43,092 bases of DNA from Gammaproteobacteria bacterium (GTDB taxonomy: Bacteria > Pseudomonadota > Gammaproteobacteria > Arenicellales > UBA868): contig JADHSN010000002.1 of the NCBI GenBank assembly GCA_016776875.1, forward strand, positions 1 through 43,092, read 5' to 3'. Positions within the stretch are counted from its first letter, which is position 1. Each line of letters opens with the position of its first letter. This document shows, piece by piece, positions 32,750-43,091 of this stretch. Under the pieces are notes generated by a model that had not been told where the DNA came from, did no database searches, and worked only from the letters and a program-made list of their open reading frames with translations. Position numbers and translations under genes: made by a program.

Positions 32750-33574
32750 ATGCCTGTACTAGAGGGTCCAATCCGAAAGATGACGACCGATCTCCTTGAC
32801 CCGGTCAGTTATCAATTACCGGTTGGCGATCAAATGCTTAAGCTCAATCCATTAATCGGCAAAGAAATTGCTTTTTCCTTCGCGGGTGCCATTTCATGCA
32901 TCGCGTGTGGTCGAAAAACCAAGAAGAGCTTTAATCAAGGGCACTGTTATCCCTGCTTCAAGCGCTTGGCCTCCTGTGATCAGTGCATCATCAAGCCCGA
33001 ATTGTGTCATTTCCATGAGGGGACTTGTCGAGAGCCAGAATGGGGTCAGAAAAATTGCTTCGCACCACATATCGTTTATCTTGCAAACTCATCAGGCTTA
33101 AAAGTCGGTATCACTCGAGCCAGTCAGGTGCCTACGAGATGGATCGATCAGGGGGCAATTGAAGCGCTCCCAATGTTCGAGGTCGTCGACCGTCGCACCA
33201 CTGGATTGATCGAACATGCTTTGCGTTCTTTCATTTCTGACCGGACCGACTGGCGAAAAATGCTGAAAGGTGACCCTGATTCTGTTGACCTTGTTTCAAT
33301 CCGCGCGCAACTGATGCGTCAACTTGAAGAAATGGTTGATGCACCCGTCCAAATAAAAGATGAAGCGTTTGCAGTTCCCTCGACGCTGGATACGGTCTGC
33401 CATATTAGATTCCCTGTTCATGAATATCCTGAGAAGGTGAAGTCACATAATTTTGACAAGGACGCCAAGATCGCTGGAAATTTTTTTGGGATCAAAGGTC
33501 AGTATTTGATGATAGATGGAAAAGTATTTAACGTTCGAAAATTTGCGGGGTACGAAATGGAGATAACGTTCTAG
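32750..33574 (+). CDS. DUF2797 family protein
   Basis: A 274-residue protein that belongs to DUF2797. A cysteine-rich N-terminal knot (CIACG, CYPC, CDQC, C.FHEGTC between about residues 48 and 92) precedes HIVYLANSSGLKVGITR, which resembles a GIY-YIG-like core, and a following RWIDQGA block. Function is not established. A TATATAAG stretch (32731-32738) before the start may be part of its promoter. It converges on the MFS gene on the other strand with a 139-bp gap that holds a T-run but no clear hairpin. Confidence 0.8.
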   Translation: MPVLEGPIRKMTTDLLDPVSYQLPVGDQMLKLNPLIGKEIAFSFAGAISCIACGRKTKKSFNQGHCYPCFKRLASCDQCIIKPELCHFHEGTCREPEWGQKNCFAPHIVYLANSSGLKVGITRASQVPTRWIDQGAIEALPMFEVVDRRTTGLIEHALRSFISDRTDWRKMLKGDPDSVDLVSIRAQLMRQLEEMVDAPVQIKDEAFAVPSTLDTVCHIRFPVHEYPEKVKSHNFDKDAKIAGNFFGIKGQYLMIDGKVFNVRKFAGYEMEITF

Positions 33575-33713
33575 ATTGATAGTATGAATAATAGGAATGA
33601 TTGAATTAGGTGTGAACAGCAACCACCGCCTTGTTATCAGTCTTTTTTTTAGAGATCCCTGAACTCACAAAACCCGGCTACTTTCCTAACGCTGACGATG
33701 GGATTGTGATCGT

Positions 33714-34931
33714 TCATGATCTCGATTGCGCGGGCTCGACCAGATCGCCCCAACGTCCAAAATTTACTTCATTCCCGGGCGCCGGCTGCTTGGGGATGTT
33801 TAGCGATAAAAACAAGGATAATCCGGCAAGCCCAGCGCCGACCAGAAAAACTAAAGATGGTGAATTAAGCCACAGCACCCCGAGAATCGCCGGCAGCACA
33901 ACTGCAGCGATGTGATTGATGGTAAACGACACCCCGGCACTTGAGGCAATGTCGGCTGGATCGGCGATTTTTTGGAAGTATGTCTTGATGGCAATTGCCA
34001 ACGCGAAGAAAAAGTGGTCAACAATGTACAACCCTGCAGCAATTTGAGAGTTTTCCACGAAAGCGTACGCGATAAATACACCAATGAGCCCAACATACTC
34101 AAAAATGAGTGCAGTTCTTTCTCCAACAACACTGATTAATCGTCCGATCCGCGCAGCGAAAAGCATATTCAGTGTTGCGTTGATGAGGAAAAGGGTAGAG
34201 ATGGCCGCAACACTGTAGCCAAATTTTTCAACCATTAAAAATCCGGCAAAAACAATAAAGATTTGCCTGCGGGCGCCCGAAAGAAAAATGAGTCCGTAAT
34301 AGAGCCAATACCGCTTACGAAGCACCATGTGTCGAACTTGCTTGACCTTGGTGGGGAAAGTTGGGAAGAAGAGCGAACACATTGTGACGATTCCGAGTGT
34401 TGCACCTCCGGCAATCAGATAAACGATTACAAAATCGAGTTGGGCAAAATCAAAAGCCAGCCAAATGGCGCCGAAAGTCAAAATCGACGTAAAAGCGCCA
34501 ACCGCAATGATTCGTCCAAGCACTTCAGGCGCATTTTTCTTATCCACCCATTGTAGCGATAAAGAAGTTTGAATCGTCTCGTAGTAGTGGTAGCCAACAG
34601 ACATAAAGACCGTCGTCAGATAGAGACCGAGTACGGTAGGAAAAAAGCCGGTGACCGCAGTACCAATACCTAGAAGTGTCAGGGAAACGAGTGCAATGTG
34701 CTGCTCTCTTAAAATATAAAGAAGGAAAACAACGGCAAAGGCAAGGAAACCGGGTACTTCTCTCAAGCTTTGTAGTATTCCAATTTCGGCGCCACTGAAT
34801 GCGGCTCTTTCGATCGCAAAATTGTTTAAAAGGGCTTGCCAGGTCGCAAAACTCAAAGGGACGGCGCCCGCCATCAGAAAAAGTAAAATCTCGGGACGGT
34901 TCCTTAATCTTTTTAACGATTGGCGAATCAA
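33714..34931 (-). CDS. MFS-type transporter
   Basis: A 405-residue membrane protein with about ten to twelve hydrophobic segments in two halves linked by a basic stretch near residues 195-210 (FPTKVKQVRHMVLRKRYW). The loop pattern suits the major facilitator superfamily. The substrate is unknown. The start is TTG at 34931; an upstream in-frame stop and the lack of an earlier ATG leave it as the best choice, with ATG inside TM1 as an unlikely alternative. It lies divergently next to the lactate operon, so a link to a carboxylate substrate is possible. Confidence 0.8.
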   Translation of the reverse strand: MIRQSLKRLRNRPEILLFLMAGAVPLSFATWQALLNNFAIERAAFSGAEIGILQSLREVPGFLAFAVVFLLYILREQHIALVSLTLLGIGTAVTGFFPTVLGLYLTTVFMSVGYHYYETIQTSLSLQWVDKKNAPEVLGRIIAVGAFTSILTFGAIWLAFDFAQLDFVIVYLIAGGATLGIVTMCSLFFPTFPTKVKQVRHMVLRKRYWLYYGLIFLSGARRQIFIVFAGFLMVEKFGYSVAAISTLFLINATLNMLFAARIGRLISVVGERTALIFEYVGLIGVFIAYAFVENSQIAAGLYIVDHFFFALAIAIKTYFQKIADPADIASSAGVSFTINHIAAVVLPAILGVLWLNSPSLVFLVGAGLAGLSLFLSLNIPKQPAPGNEVNFGRWGDLVEPAQSRS

Positions 34932-35058
34932 TTGGTCAGTCCATCAAGGTATTGCAAATTGGGTTTTTAAATCACTAAACCTGTTTGAGCAAAGTGAACT
35001 ATAGTGAATTTGAAGGTCCAATGATACAGTGGGGATCCAGGGCGCTATTTTAATTCCT

Positions 35059-35844
35059 ATGAAAACACATCAAAGTAATTCGCCAATTACTGTCGGACTT
35101 TTTGTGACCTGTCTTGCAGATCTAATGCGTCCCCAGGTTGCTTTTGCGGCCGTCAGTTTGCTTGAACATGCGCAGTGTGAGGTGCGAGTGCCGCGTGGGC
35201 AGAGTTGTTGTGGCCAACCTGCGCTTAATAGTGGGGATCGCGCAAATTCAATAGAGATTGCTAAGCAGGTCATTACCGAATTCTCTGATGTGGACTATGT
35301 GGTTGTGCCTTCAGGATCTTGTGCAGATACGCTGAAAAACAAATACCCGACCTTATTCTCTAAAGATATGCGCTGGGCAAGGCGCGCCCAGAAGCTTGCT
35401 GATAAAACCTGGGAATTGACCAAATTCCTTTTTGAGAAGATTGAATTAAAGGACATTGACGCGACTTTTGATGGGGTGTACACCTATCATGACTCATGTA
35501 CCGGGCTTCGAGAGTTATCGATTTATGAACAGCCTCGTGAACTGTTGAAGCAGGTGAAAGGGCTTAGGCTAAAAGAACTTAAAGATAGCAATGTGTGTTG
35601 CGGCTTTGGAGGCTTATTTAGTTTGAAATACCCGGATATCTCGACTCATTTGGTATCAGATAAATGTGCAGAAATCTGCAATAGTGACGCGGACCTGGTT
35701 CTTGGCGGTGATCTTGGCTGCTTGTTAAATATTGCCGGTCGACTGCGACGTGATAATAAAAAGGCTAGGGTGTTTCATATCGCAGAAATGCTGGCAGGCA
35801 TGACGGATGGTCCGGCGATCGGGGATCCGGAGGAGAGTGAATGA
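35059..35844 (+). CDS. lutA: LutA/YkgE-like iron-sulfur subunit of L-lactate utilisation
   Basis: A 261-residue protein with two CCG domains (SCCGQPALNSGD and the second NVCCGFGGLFS), characteristic of the LutA/GlpC family, and a YHDSCTG cysteine pair. With LutB and LutC it forms the three-part enzyme that oxidises L-lactate to pyruvate at the membrane in place of LldD. GTG at 35029 would give 10 more residues with GAAGG at 35012; ATG at 35059 is used. It overlaps lutB by four bases. Confidence 0.9.
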   Translation: MKTHQSNSPITVGLFVTCLADLMRPQVAFAAVSLLEHAQCEVRVPRGQSCCGQPALNSGDRANSIEIAKQVITEFSDVDYVVVPSGSCADTLKNKYPTLFSKDMRWARRAQKLADKTWELTKFLFEKIELKDIDATFDGVYTYHDSCTGLRELSIYEQPRELLKQVKGLRLKELKDSNVCCGFGGLFSLKYPDISTHLVSDKCAEICNSDADLVLGGDLGCLLNIAGRLRRDNKKARVFHIAEMLAGMTDGPAIGDPEESE

Positions 35845-37277
35845 GCGAGATATCTTCCATCCAACGAGTTGAATTTCAAGACCGTGTTCGGACGGCGCTA
35901 AATGACGTTCATCTTCAACGCGCGATGGCAAAAGCGAAAAGTGGCTTTGTCGACAAAAGGCTTGAAGCAAAAAACGCATTGCCTGAATTTGATCAAATCA
36001 GGGACGCTGCGCGCGATATCAAGGATCATGTGCTTTCCAATCTCGATACTTATTTAGAGTTATATGAAGAAAAAGTTATTGAGAATGGTGGCCATGTGCA
36101 TTGGGCCCGAGATGCTGAGGAGGCTTGCAGTATCATCGCCGAAATTTGCAAAGCGTCAGGTGCTCGTACCGTAACAAAAGGTAAATCGATGGTCTCTGAG
36201 GAGATGTATCTCAATCCAGCTTTGGAAGCGGTTGGGATGGAGGTCGTTGAAACGGATCTTGGTGAGTACATTGTTCAGCTAGCGGGAGAAACCCCCAGTC
36301 ATATTATCGCGCCGGCAGTCCATAAGACGCGTGAGCAAATTACCGATTTGTTTCATGAGCACCATAGCCCCCTTGGTTACACGGACCGAGTGACTCAACG
36401 CGAGGCCTTAGTGAATGAGGCGAGGAGTGTGCTCAGGGAGCGATTTGTGTCTGCGGATGTGGGGATTACGGGCGCGAATTTTTTGGTCGCCGAAACCGGG
36501 GCAAACGTGATTGTGACCAACGAGGGCAATGGAGATCTCACCAGTTCACTACCCAAGGTGCATATTGTCACTGCAGGAATTGAAAAGGTTATTCCTTCTT
36601 TAGAGGATTTATCGGTTTTGCTCCGCGTGCTCGCAAGAAGTGCGACGGGACAGGAGTTTTCAGCTTACACGTCGATTTATTCGGGGCCACGCCGGCCAGA
36701 GGATGGCGAAGGGCCAGAGGCTTATCATGTCGTGCTGCTGGATAACGGTCGTTCCAGTATGCTCGGCAGTGATTATCAATCGATGTTGCGCTGCATCCGA
36801 TGTGGCGCTTGCCTCAATCATTGCCCGGTTTATGGCGCAATTGGTGGGCACGCTTACGGATGGATCTATCCGGGCCCCATGGGCTCTGTGCTTACCCCGC
36901 TTTTGAATGGCTTTGACAGCGCGGTGGATTTGCCAAATGCATGCACGCTGAATGGGCGCTGTAAGGAGGTTTGCCCTGTGCACATTCCATTGTCTGACCT
37001 TCTGCTGAAGCATCGAACCGAGCAACACGACCGAAAGTTAACCTCGGTCACGAGCCGTTGGATATTAACTGCGTGGGCTTGGCTGGTGAGACGTCCTCGC
37101 TTTTATCAGGCGGTCATGGCAATACCCCTTTGGACAATGAATCGAGTGAGTCGTGGTGCCGGTGGGCTGCGCTGGATTCCGTTTGGACGGGGCTGGACGA
37201 ACACCCGTGATTTTCCAGTGCCGGCGAGAAAGTCTTTTCTCCGACAATGGCACTCACAGGAGAAAGGCCGTGAGTGA
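35841..37277 (+). CDS. lutB: LutB-like iron-sulfur subunit of L-lactate utilisation
   Basis: A 478-residue LutB homologue. The N-terminal LUD domain (about 60-285) includes VTKGKSMVSEE and GITGANFLVAETG; two 4Fe-4S clusters follow as RCIRCGACLNHCPVY and CTLNGRCKEVCPVHIP; the C-terminal helical tail holds WILTAWAWL. It should pass electrons from lactate oxidation to the quinone pool with LutA and LutC. The four-base overlap with lutA and the overlap with lutC show a coupled operon. Confidence 0.94.
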   Translation: MSEISSIQRVEFQDRVRTALNDVHLQRAMAKAKSGFVDKRLEAKNALPEFDQIRDAARDIKDHVLSNLDTYLELYEEKVIENGGHVHWARDAEEACSIIAEICKASGARTVTKGKSMVSEEMYLNPALEAVGMEVVETDLGEYIVQLAGETPSHIIAPAVHKTREQITDLFHEHHSPLGYTDRVTQREALVNEARSVLRERFVSADVGITGANFLVAETGANVIVTNEGNGDLTSSLPKVHIVTAGIEKVIPSLEDLSVLLRVLARSATGQEFSAYTSIYSGPRRPEDGEGPEAYHVVLLDNGRSSMLGSDYQSMLRCIRCGACLNHCPVYGAIGGHAYGWIYPGPMGSVLTPLLNGFDSAVDLPNACTLNGRCKEVCPVHIPLSDLLLKHRTEQHDRKLTSVTSRWILTAWAWLVRRPRFYQAVMAIPLWTMNRVSRGAGGLRWIPFGRGWTNTRDFPVPARKSFLRQWHSQEKGRE

Positions 37278-37923
37278 GGCGCGCCTTGAGATCCTGAGCA
37301 ACATTCGCAAGTCATTGACTGCGGGAGAGCCAAAGACGAGCCAGCGAACTTCAGAGTTAAGGGCTCGACTGAAAGGTACGGCTCCGCAAATTCAGCCTAG
37401 GTTCGCTGAAGATAATTTGACTCGATTTTGTGAAAAGCATGTTGCGGTTCATGGCACCTATGAACTTATTAAGTCAGTTGATATTGAGGCAGCAGTAATA
37501 CGTTACCTTCAAGGTCTAGAGATTGATCCTCAGATTCACCTCGGTGCCGGACCCTGTTTGGATCAAGTGGGGTGGTCTGAGGGCGTGTTTACTTATAAAA
37601 AAAGTGCTGACAAGAACACTCGGGTTGCGGTGAGTGAAGCATTCGCCGCCGTTGCAGAGACAGGGACGCTGGTCATGTGCTCTGGAAGTGATTTGTTGCC
37701 ATCCCATAATTTTTTACCAGACGATCATATCGTGATCGCAGACTGTGAACGAATCGTTCGCTACCAGGAAGACGTTTGGCCATTGTTACGTGTAGACGAT
37801 CATTTTCCGCAAAGAGCGGTCAATTTGATTACCGGGCCATCGAAGACCGGAGACATTGAGCAGACGATTCAGTATGGCGCCCATGGCCCCCGTCGTTTAC
37901 ATGTTCTTATCGTGAAAGACTAG
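37270..37923 (+). CDS. lutC: LutC-like subunit of L-lactate utilisation
   Basis: A 217-residue LUD-domain (DUF162/YkgG) protein. It includes VAVSEAFAAVAETGTLVMCSGSD and LPDDHIVIADCERIV, with a C-terminal GPSKTGDIEQTIQYGAHGPRR block, the family signature. The frame is open from further upstream, but the GTG at 37270 gives the standard N-terminus (SEARLEILSNIRKSL) with GGAGAAAGG just before it, overlapping lutB by eight bases. Confidence 0.92.
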   Translation: MSEARLEILSNIRKSLTAGEPKTSQRTSELRARLKGTAPQIQPRFAEDNLTRFCEKHVAVHGTYELIKSVDIEAAVIRYLQGLEIDPQIHLGAGPCLDQVGWSEGVFTYKKSADKNTRVAVSEAFAAVAETGTLVMCSGSDLLPSHNFLPDDHIVIADCERIVRYQEDVWPLLRVDDHFPQRAVNLITGPSKTGDIEQTIQYGAHGPRRLHVLIVKD

Positions 37924-37933
37924 AGATTAACGG

Positions 37934-38001
37934 TTGGGCGATCAGATATTTCTCGACTCGTTATAATCTGTTGACGGTGATAATTGAATAACACGTTATA
38001 C
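37934..38001 (+). promoter_or_regulatory. candidate promoter of fabAB
   Basis: The 107-bp gap before fabA contains TATAAT (37962-37967) and, further on, TTGACG (37971-37976) with TTATAC (37996-38001) at 19-bp spacing. Either could drive fabAB; the TATAAT lacks a -35 at normal spacing. No FabR-like operator was recognised. Confidence 0.35.
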
Positions 38002-38030
38002 GGTAACCCAGCGGGATTATAGATAAGGCA

Positions 38031-38549
38031 ATGCAAGATAGTTTTTCTCAGGAACAGTTGTTGGAGTGCGGGCACGGTCGAATGTTTGGGGCCGGTAATG
38101 CCCAGTTACCGCTTCCGCCGATGCTGATGTTTGACAGAATTACACATATTTCTGATGAAGGTGGTGAATATGGCAAGGGTGAGATCATCGCCGAACTTGA
38201 TATTCACCCCGATCTCTGGTTCTTTAAATGCCATTTTGAGAATGACCCGGTCATGCCAGGATGTTTGGGAGTTGATGCACTTTGGCAATTGATTGGATTT
38301 TTTCTGGGATGGCGAGGGGGTCTAGGTCATGGCAGAGCGTTGGGGTCGGGCGAGATTCGGTTTACAGGTCAAGTGCAGCCAGAGAGTAGGCGGGTTCGAT
38401 ACAAAGTGTCCTTGAAGCGTGTCGTGATGCGTCGACTTTATATGGGCATAGCAGATGGATCTGTCGAAGTTGACGATCAACTAATTTATACGGGTAAAGA
38501 TTTGCGAGTCGGGTTGTTTACTTCAGATAATCAGGAGGCGGATAAATGA
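38031..38549 (+). CDS. fabA: 3-hydroxydecanoyl-ACP dehydratase/isomerase
   Basis: A 172-residue hotdog enzyme, the same length as E. coli FabA. It dehydrates 3-hydroxydecanoyl-ACP and isomerises the trans-2 double bond to cis-3, the branch point for unsaturated fatty acids. The active-site histidine lies in [22 protein letters not shown], which also holds the catalytic aspartate. It overlaps fabB by four bases, as expected for a pair that must work together. Confidence 0.96.
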   Translation: MQDSFSQEQLLECGHGRMFGAGNAQLPLPPMLMFDRITHISDEGGEYGKGEIIAELDIHPDLWFFKCHFENDPVMPGCLGVDALWQLIGFFLGWRGGLGHGRALGSGEIRFTGQVQPESRRVRYKVSLKRVVMRRLYMGIADGSVEVDDQLIYTGKDLRVGLFTSDNQEADK

Positions 38550-39763
38550 AACGCGTTGTTGTAACCGGTATGGGGATAGTGAGTAGTATTGGCAACGACG
38601 TCACCTCAGTCGAGTCGTCTCTGCGTGCGGGACAGTCTGGCATCGAGTTTTCAGAAGAGTATGAGAAATTGGGGTTTCGCTCCCAGGTAATGGGCAGCAT
38701 CGAGATCGATTTAGGCGCGCTTATTGATCGCAAGCTGAAGCGATTTATGGGTGACTCGGCAGCTTATAACTACATTGCAATGCGTGAAGCACTCGAAAGC
38801 TGCGGACTTAACGAAGGTCAGATCTCTAACCCTCGTACCGGAATTGTTGTCGGAACTGGCGGTGGGTCGCCCCAGAATATTGTTGCCGCGGCTGATTTAT
38901 TAAGAGAGAAGGGCGTTAAAAGGGTGGGGCCATATATGGTGACCCGAACGATGTCGAGCACAAATTCAGCCTGCTTAAGCACCGCGTTCTCAATTAAAGG
39001 CGTATCTTATTCTATTAGCTCCGCATGTTCGACCAGTGCGCATTGCATTGGGCACGGTATGGAGCTTATTCAAATGGGAAAACAGGATATTGTCTTTGCA
39101 GGCGGGGGAGAGGAGTTGCACTGGTCGACCTCGGTTTTGTTTGACGCAATGGGGGCAATGTCCGCACGTTATAACGATAATCCTCAATCTGCATCTCGGA
39201 CCTACGATGCGAATAGGGATGGCTTTGTCATCTCAGGAGGTGGTGGGTTATTGGTGTTGGAAGAGTTAGAGCATGCGAAAAAGCGTGGTGCCAATATTAT
39301 TGCAGAGCTGGTGGGTTATGGTGCAAGCAGTGACGGACTTGATATGGTTCAGCCGTCTGGCGAGGGCGCCATTCGATGCATGAATCTGGCGTTGACTGAC
39401 GTGAAGGAATCGGTCGATTACATTAATACTCACGGCACCAGCACGCCAGTTGGAGATATTCAGGAGCTGGATTCGATAAGGTCAGTTTTTGGTGATTCGC
39501 TACCTCGAATAAGTGCAACAAAATCACTTACGGGTCATGCGCTCGGTGCTGCCGGCGTGAACGAGGCGATCTATTCGCTGATCATGATGAGTGGCGGTTT
39601 TATTGCGCCATCGATTAATATCGAAAACCTGGATCCAAAGGCTTTGGGATTTCCGATCGTTCAGGTTCCAACTGAATCTGCCGAACTGAATACCGTCATG
39701 TCGAATAGCTTTGGTTTTGGCGGTACAAATGCGTCTTTAGTCTTTCAACGGTACGTTGACTGA
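38546..39763 (+). CDS. fabB: 3-oxoacyl-ACP synthase I
   Basis: A 405-residue ketosynthase (E. coli FabB is 406) that elongates cis-3-decenoyl-ACP made by FabA. The catalytic cysteine is in [17 protein letters not shown], and the two histidines are in [11 protein letters not shown] and [11 protein letters not shown]; the C-terminal [15 protein letters not shown] glycine-rich block is intact. The ATG overlaps the fabA stop. A small CGTCTA/TAGACG hairpin (39785-39801) around T5 follows. Confidence 0.96.
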   Translation: MKRVVVTGMGIVSSIGNDVTSVESSLRAGQSGIEFSEEYEKLGFRSQVMGSIEIDLGALIDRKLKRFMGDSAAYNYIAMREALESCGLNEGQISNPRTGIVVGTGGGSPQNIVAAADLLREKGVKRVGPYMVTRTMSSTNSACLSTAFSIKGVSYSISSACSTSAHCIGHGMELIQMGKQDIVFAGGGEELHWSTSVLFDAMGAMSARYNDNPQSASRTYDANRDGFVISGGGGLLVLEELEHAKKRGANIIAELVGYGASSDGLDMVQPSGEGAIRCMNLALTDVKESVDYINTHGTSTPVGDIQELDSIRSVFGDSLPRISATKSLTGHALGAAGVNEAIYSLIMMSGGFIAPSINIENLDPKALGFPIVQVPTESAELNTVMSNSFGFGGTNASLVFQRYVD

Positions 39764-39784
39764 ATTCGTACCGAGAGGAAGAGG

Positions 39785-39801
39785 CGTCTATTTTTTAGAC
39801 G
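39785..39801. terminator. weak hairpin between fabB and ispG
   Basis: CGTCTA (39785-39790) and TAGACG (39796-39801) pair around five T. It lies in the 62-bp gap between convergent genes, where a bidirectional terminator would be expected, but no U-run follows on either strand. Confidence 0.35.
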
Positions 39802-39825
39802 TGAGACCGTTGGTGTATGACCGTA

Positions 39826-41034
39826 TTAGCCAAAACGTCTCTGGACATATTTCTCGACGATGTCGATGAACTGTGTCGAAATATTCTCTCCACGTAGGGT
39901 GCAAAACTTCTTACCGTCCTGGAATACAGGCGCGACGGGATTTTCGCCTGTGCCGGGCAAGCTGATACCAATATCAGCCTGTTTACTTTCGCCCGGACCG
40001 TTGACCACGCAACCCATGACCGCTACAGACAGTGTTTCTGCGCCAGGAAATTCACTCTTCCATGAATTCATCTTTTCCCGCAGGTGGGTCTGAACATCAG
40101 CGGCAAGGTGTTGAAAGTAGTCGCTGGTGGTGCGCCCGCATCCCGGGCACGCGGTGACCTGTGGAGCAAAACTTCGTAAACCCAATGACTGCAAGACTTC
40201 TTGGGCGATTTTAACTTCGCGGGTGCGAGTTTCTCCCGGACGCGGCGTTAAAGAGACCCGAATCGTGTCCCCGATACCTTGGTGTAATAAAAGCGCGAGC
40301 CCCGCGGTTGATGACACAACGCCTTTGTCTCCCATTCCCGCCTCTGTCAATCCCAAATGCAGTGGCAGGGTTGATCGTGATGCCAACATCTCATAAACAC
40401 CGACGAGTTCAGGAACAGCGCTGACTTTCGCTGAGAGAATGATCTGATTGGGTTTGAGCCCTTCCCGCTGTGCCAGCTTCGCGCTATTAATAGCAGAGTC
40501 GACCAGAGCTTCCCGTGTGACAAGAGACAATGGCTGTGGATGACTTGACGCGGCATTCTCATCGAGTTTTGCAGCAAGCAGTTGCTGATCCAGGGATCCC
40601 CAGTTCACGCCAATTCGGATTGGCTTTTGTCTTATGCAGGCCTGTTCGACCATTTCACAAAATCGCGCATCACGCTTGTCGCCTTGACCCACGTTTCCTG
40701 GATTAATCCGGTACTTATCTAACGCTGCTGCGCAATCATCGAATTCCTTCAGGAGCGAGTGGCCGTTATAGTGAAAATCACCAACGAGCGGGACTTGATA
40801 TCCCTGCGCCTGCAACCGTCCGTGGATCACGGGCACGGCTCGAGCGGCAAGTTCATTGTTTACGGTAATTCTGACAATTTCTGAGCCGGCATCTGCCAAT
40901 TCCATAATCTGGCGTGTCGTGGCTTCGACGTTAGCGGTATCCGTGTTTGTCATGGATTGGACCACAATGGGCGAATCCCCACCGATCTCGATATGACCTA
41001 CTTGCACCTGGAGAGTTTTTTTCCGTGTCGTCAT
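39826..41034 (-). CDS. ispG: 4-hydroxy-3-methylbut-2-enyl diphosphate synthase
   Basis: A 402-residue 4Fe-4S enzyme (GcpE) of the MEP isoprenoid pathway, converting MEcPP to HMBPP. The N-terminal TIM barrel starts with [22 protein letters not shown] and includes [14 protein letters not shown]; the C-terminal cluster domain has [12 protein letters not shown] and [16 protein letters not shown] with its three ligand cysteines. E. coli IspG is 372 residues, so this is slightly longer, mainly in the middle. It is convergent with fabB. Confidence 0.96.
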   Translation of the reverse strand: MTTRKKTLQVQVGHIEIGGDSPIVVQSMTNTDTANVEATTRQIMELADAGSEIVRITVNNELAARAVPVIHGRLQAQGYQVPLVGDFHYNGHSLLKEFDDCAAALDKYRINPGNVGQGDKRDARFCEMVEQACIRQKPIRIGVNWGSLDQQLLAAKLDENAASSHPQPLSLVTREALVDSAINSAKLAQREGLKPNQIILSAKVSAVPELVGVYEMLASRSTLPLHLGLTEAGMGDKGVVSSTAGLALLLHQGIGDTIRVSLTPRPGETRTREVKIAQEVLQSLGLRSFAPQVTACPGCGRTTSDYFQHLAADVQTHLREKMNSWKSEFPGAETLSVAVMGCVVNGPGESKQADIGISLPGTGENPVAPVFQDGKKFCTLRGENISTQFIDIVEKYVQRRFG

Positions 41035-41081
41035 AACAGTAAATTTAAAAATTTCTTGAGTAAAAAGCTATACATACGTTG

Positions 41082-42689
41082 CTACATTCTAAAAACGCCA
41101 AACTCACTCTTAGTGACCGGCGCATTACTGACCGTAGATAATGCGATCGACAGTACTTTGCGAGTATCAGTCGGCTCAATAATGCCATCATCCCAAAGCC
41201 TCGCACTTGAATAGATCGGGTGCCCCTGTTCTTCATACTGCTTTAGAATTTTTGATCTCAACTTTTGCGCGTCATTTTTTGACGCTTGACCCTTGGGGTC
41301 TTTCCCGTTGTTGGCTCCAACTTGGGCCAACACCTGTGCCGCCGTCTCGCCACCCATGACCGAAATTCTGGCGTTGGGCCACATCCACAAAAAGCGAGGG
41401 TCATAGGCCCGACCACACATGCCGTAGTTTCCGGCGCCAAAGCTGCCTCCTACGATCACAGTTAACTTGGGCACTCTTGCACAGGCCACTGCGTTAACAA
41501 GTTTAGCGCCATCTCGCGCAATCCCGCCATGCTCATACCGACTGCCCACCATAAATCCGGTAATGTTCTGGAGAAAAAGAATAGGGATACCGCGTTGGGC
41601 GCACAATTCAATAAAGTGAGCGCCTTTTAGCGCTGACTCAGAAAACAAAATACCATTATTCGCGATGATCCCGACAGCATAGCCATCTATTTTTGCAAAC
41701 ACGCATACAAGCGTTTTTCCATAACGCGCTTTAAATTCTAGAAAGTCGCTGTCGTCAACAAGTCGACAGATCACTTCTCGAATATCAAAGGGCAACCTTG
41801 AATCTGCTGGCACAACGCCAGATAGCTCCTCTACCGGATAACGGGGTACTACAGGATTGGCGGCTGGCTGAACCGCGACCGCCGGGCGATTAAGGTCCTT
41901 AATAACCTGTCGAGTGAGTTGAAGTGCATGATGGTCATTATCTGCTAGGTAGTCGGCAACACCTGAGATTCGAGTATGGATATCGGCGCCTCCAAGCGCC
42001 TCTGCGGTCACCTCTTCCCCGGTTGCTGCTTTGACTAGCGGCGGCCCTCCGAGAAAAATAGTTCCTTGTCGTCGAACGATAATGGCTTGATCTGACATTG
42101 CTGGAACATACGCGCCGCCGGCTGTGCACGAACCCATCACCACAGCAATTTGAGGAATACCTTGTGCTGACATGTTAGCTTGGTTGAAAAAGATTCGACC
42201 AAAATGCTCACGATCCGGAAACACTTCATCCTGGCGAGGAAGATAAGCGCCGCCTGAGTCAACGAGATAAATACAGGGTAAATTATTTTCTGCAGCGATT
42301 GCTTGTGCGCGAAGGTGTTTTTTGACGGTAATAGGGTAGTAGGTACCACCCTTAACCGTTGCGTCATTTGCAACGATGACGCAGGGTCGTTGATCGATCT
42401 GCCCGATGCCGGTAACGATTCCGCCGGATGGAATATCGTCTTCGTAAAGGCCCCAACCGGCGAGTTCAGAGAGTTCCAGAAAAAAACTACCTGGATCGAC
42501 AAGCGCTTGAATACGATCCCGCGGTAGTAACTTACCTCTTGATACGTGTCGCTGACGGGCTTTTTCGCTGCCGCCAAGTCTTGATTTTTTTATTGCCTTT
42601 GCGACGACATTTGACTTTTTGAGCATCAAATCGCGGTTATTTAAAAATTCCGCGCTTTTAGGATCAAGACGGCTCTTGAAATAACTCAT
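41082..42689 (-). CDS. mccB: methylcrotonyl-CoA carboxylase carboxyltransferase (beta) subunit
   Basis: A 535-residue carboxyltransferase, the length of LiuB/Mcc[29 protein letters not shown] opens the domain, then [37 protein letters not shown] and the second oxyanion region [24 protein letters not shown] with [20 protein letters not shown]. It carboxylates 3-methylcrotonyl-CoA in leucine catabolism, with a biotinylated alpha subunit not in the window. A thiolase lies 27 bases upstream on the same strand. Confidence 0.93.
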   Translation of the reverse strand: MSYFKSRLDPKSAEFLNNRDLMLKKSNVVAKAIKKSRLGGSEKARQRHVSRGKLLPRDRIQALVDPGSFFLELSELAGWGLYEDDIPSGGIVTGIGQIDQRPCVIVANDATVKGGTYYPITVKKHLRAQAIAAENNLPCIYLVDSGGAYLPRQDEVFPDREHFGRIFFNQANMSAQGIPQIAVVMGSCTAGGAYVPAMSDQAIIVRRQGTIFLGGPPLVKAATGEEVTAEALGGADIHTRISGVADYLADNDHHALQLTRQVIKDLNRPAVAVQPAANPVVPRYPVEELSGVVPADSRLPFDIREVICRLVDDSDFLEFKARYGKTLVCVFAKIDGYAVGIIANNGILFSESALKGAHFIELCAQRGIPILFLQNITGFMVGSRYEHGGIARDGAKLVNAVACARVPKLTVIVGGSFGAGNYGMCGRAYDPRFLWMWPNARISVMGGETAAQVLAQVGANNGKDPKGQASKNDAQKLRSKILKQYEEQGHPIYSSARLWDDGIIEPTDTRKVLSIALSTVSNAPVTKSEFGVFRM

Positions 42690-42716
42690 AAATCGGACTT
42701 CGGAAGATAGTAAATT

Positions 42717-43091
42717 TTAGACGATTCGCTCGAACGCCATTGCTGTGGCTTCCCCGCCACCAATGCAGAGTGCGGCAATACCACGCCGCAAGCCGTTTCG
42801 TTCAAGTGCGTGCAGTAATGTGACAATAATCCGAGCACCGGAGGCGCCAACAGGATGGCCCAACGCGCAAGCGCCTCCATGAATATTCAGCTTTTCGTGG
42901 GGAATATGCAGGTCATGCATGGCAGCCATGGCAACAACCGCAAATGCTTCGTTAATCTCGAATAAGTCAACGGTAGAGGTATCCCAGCCAAGCCGGTCGA
43001 GTAATTTTTGGATTGCAAAAATGGGCGCTGTGGTAAAAAGCCCAGGCTCTTGCGCAAAGCTTGAGTGTCCCCAGACTCGAGCGAGCGGCAC
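42717..43091 (-). CDS. acetyl-CoA acetyltransferase (thiolase), C-terminal part
   Basis: The frame runs to the window edge, so about 125 C-terminal residues are seen. NEAFAVVAMAAM, NIHGGACALGHPVGASGARI (catalytic histidine) and LCIGGGEATAMAFERI (catalytic cysteine) identify a degradative or biosynthetic thiolase. Placed before mccB it probably acts on acetoacetyl-CoA from leucine breakdown. The 5' part lies outside the window. Confidence 0.92.
   Translation of the reverse strand: MPLARVWGHSSFAQEPGLFTTAPIFAIQKLLDRLGWDTSTVDLFEINEAFAVVAMAAMHDLHIPHEKLNIHGGACALGHPVGASGARIIVTLLHALERNGLRRGIAALCIGGGEATAMAFERIV

Noticed and set aside
33631-33915. 94-residue open frame antisense to the end of the MFS gene
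   Set aside because: Low-complexity, no recognisable domain, and the MFS frame on the other strand is clearly coding.
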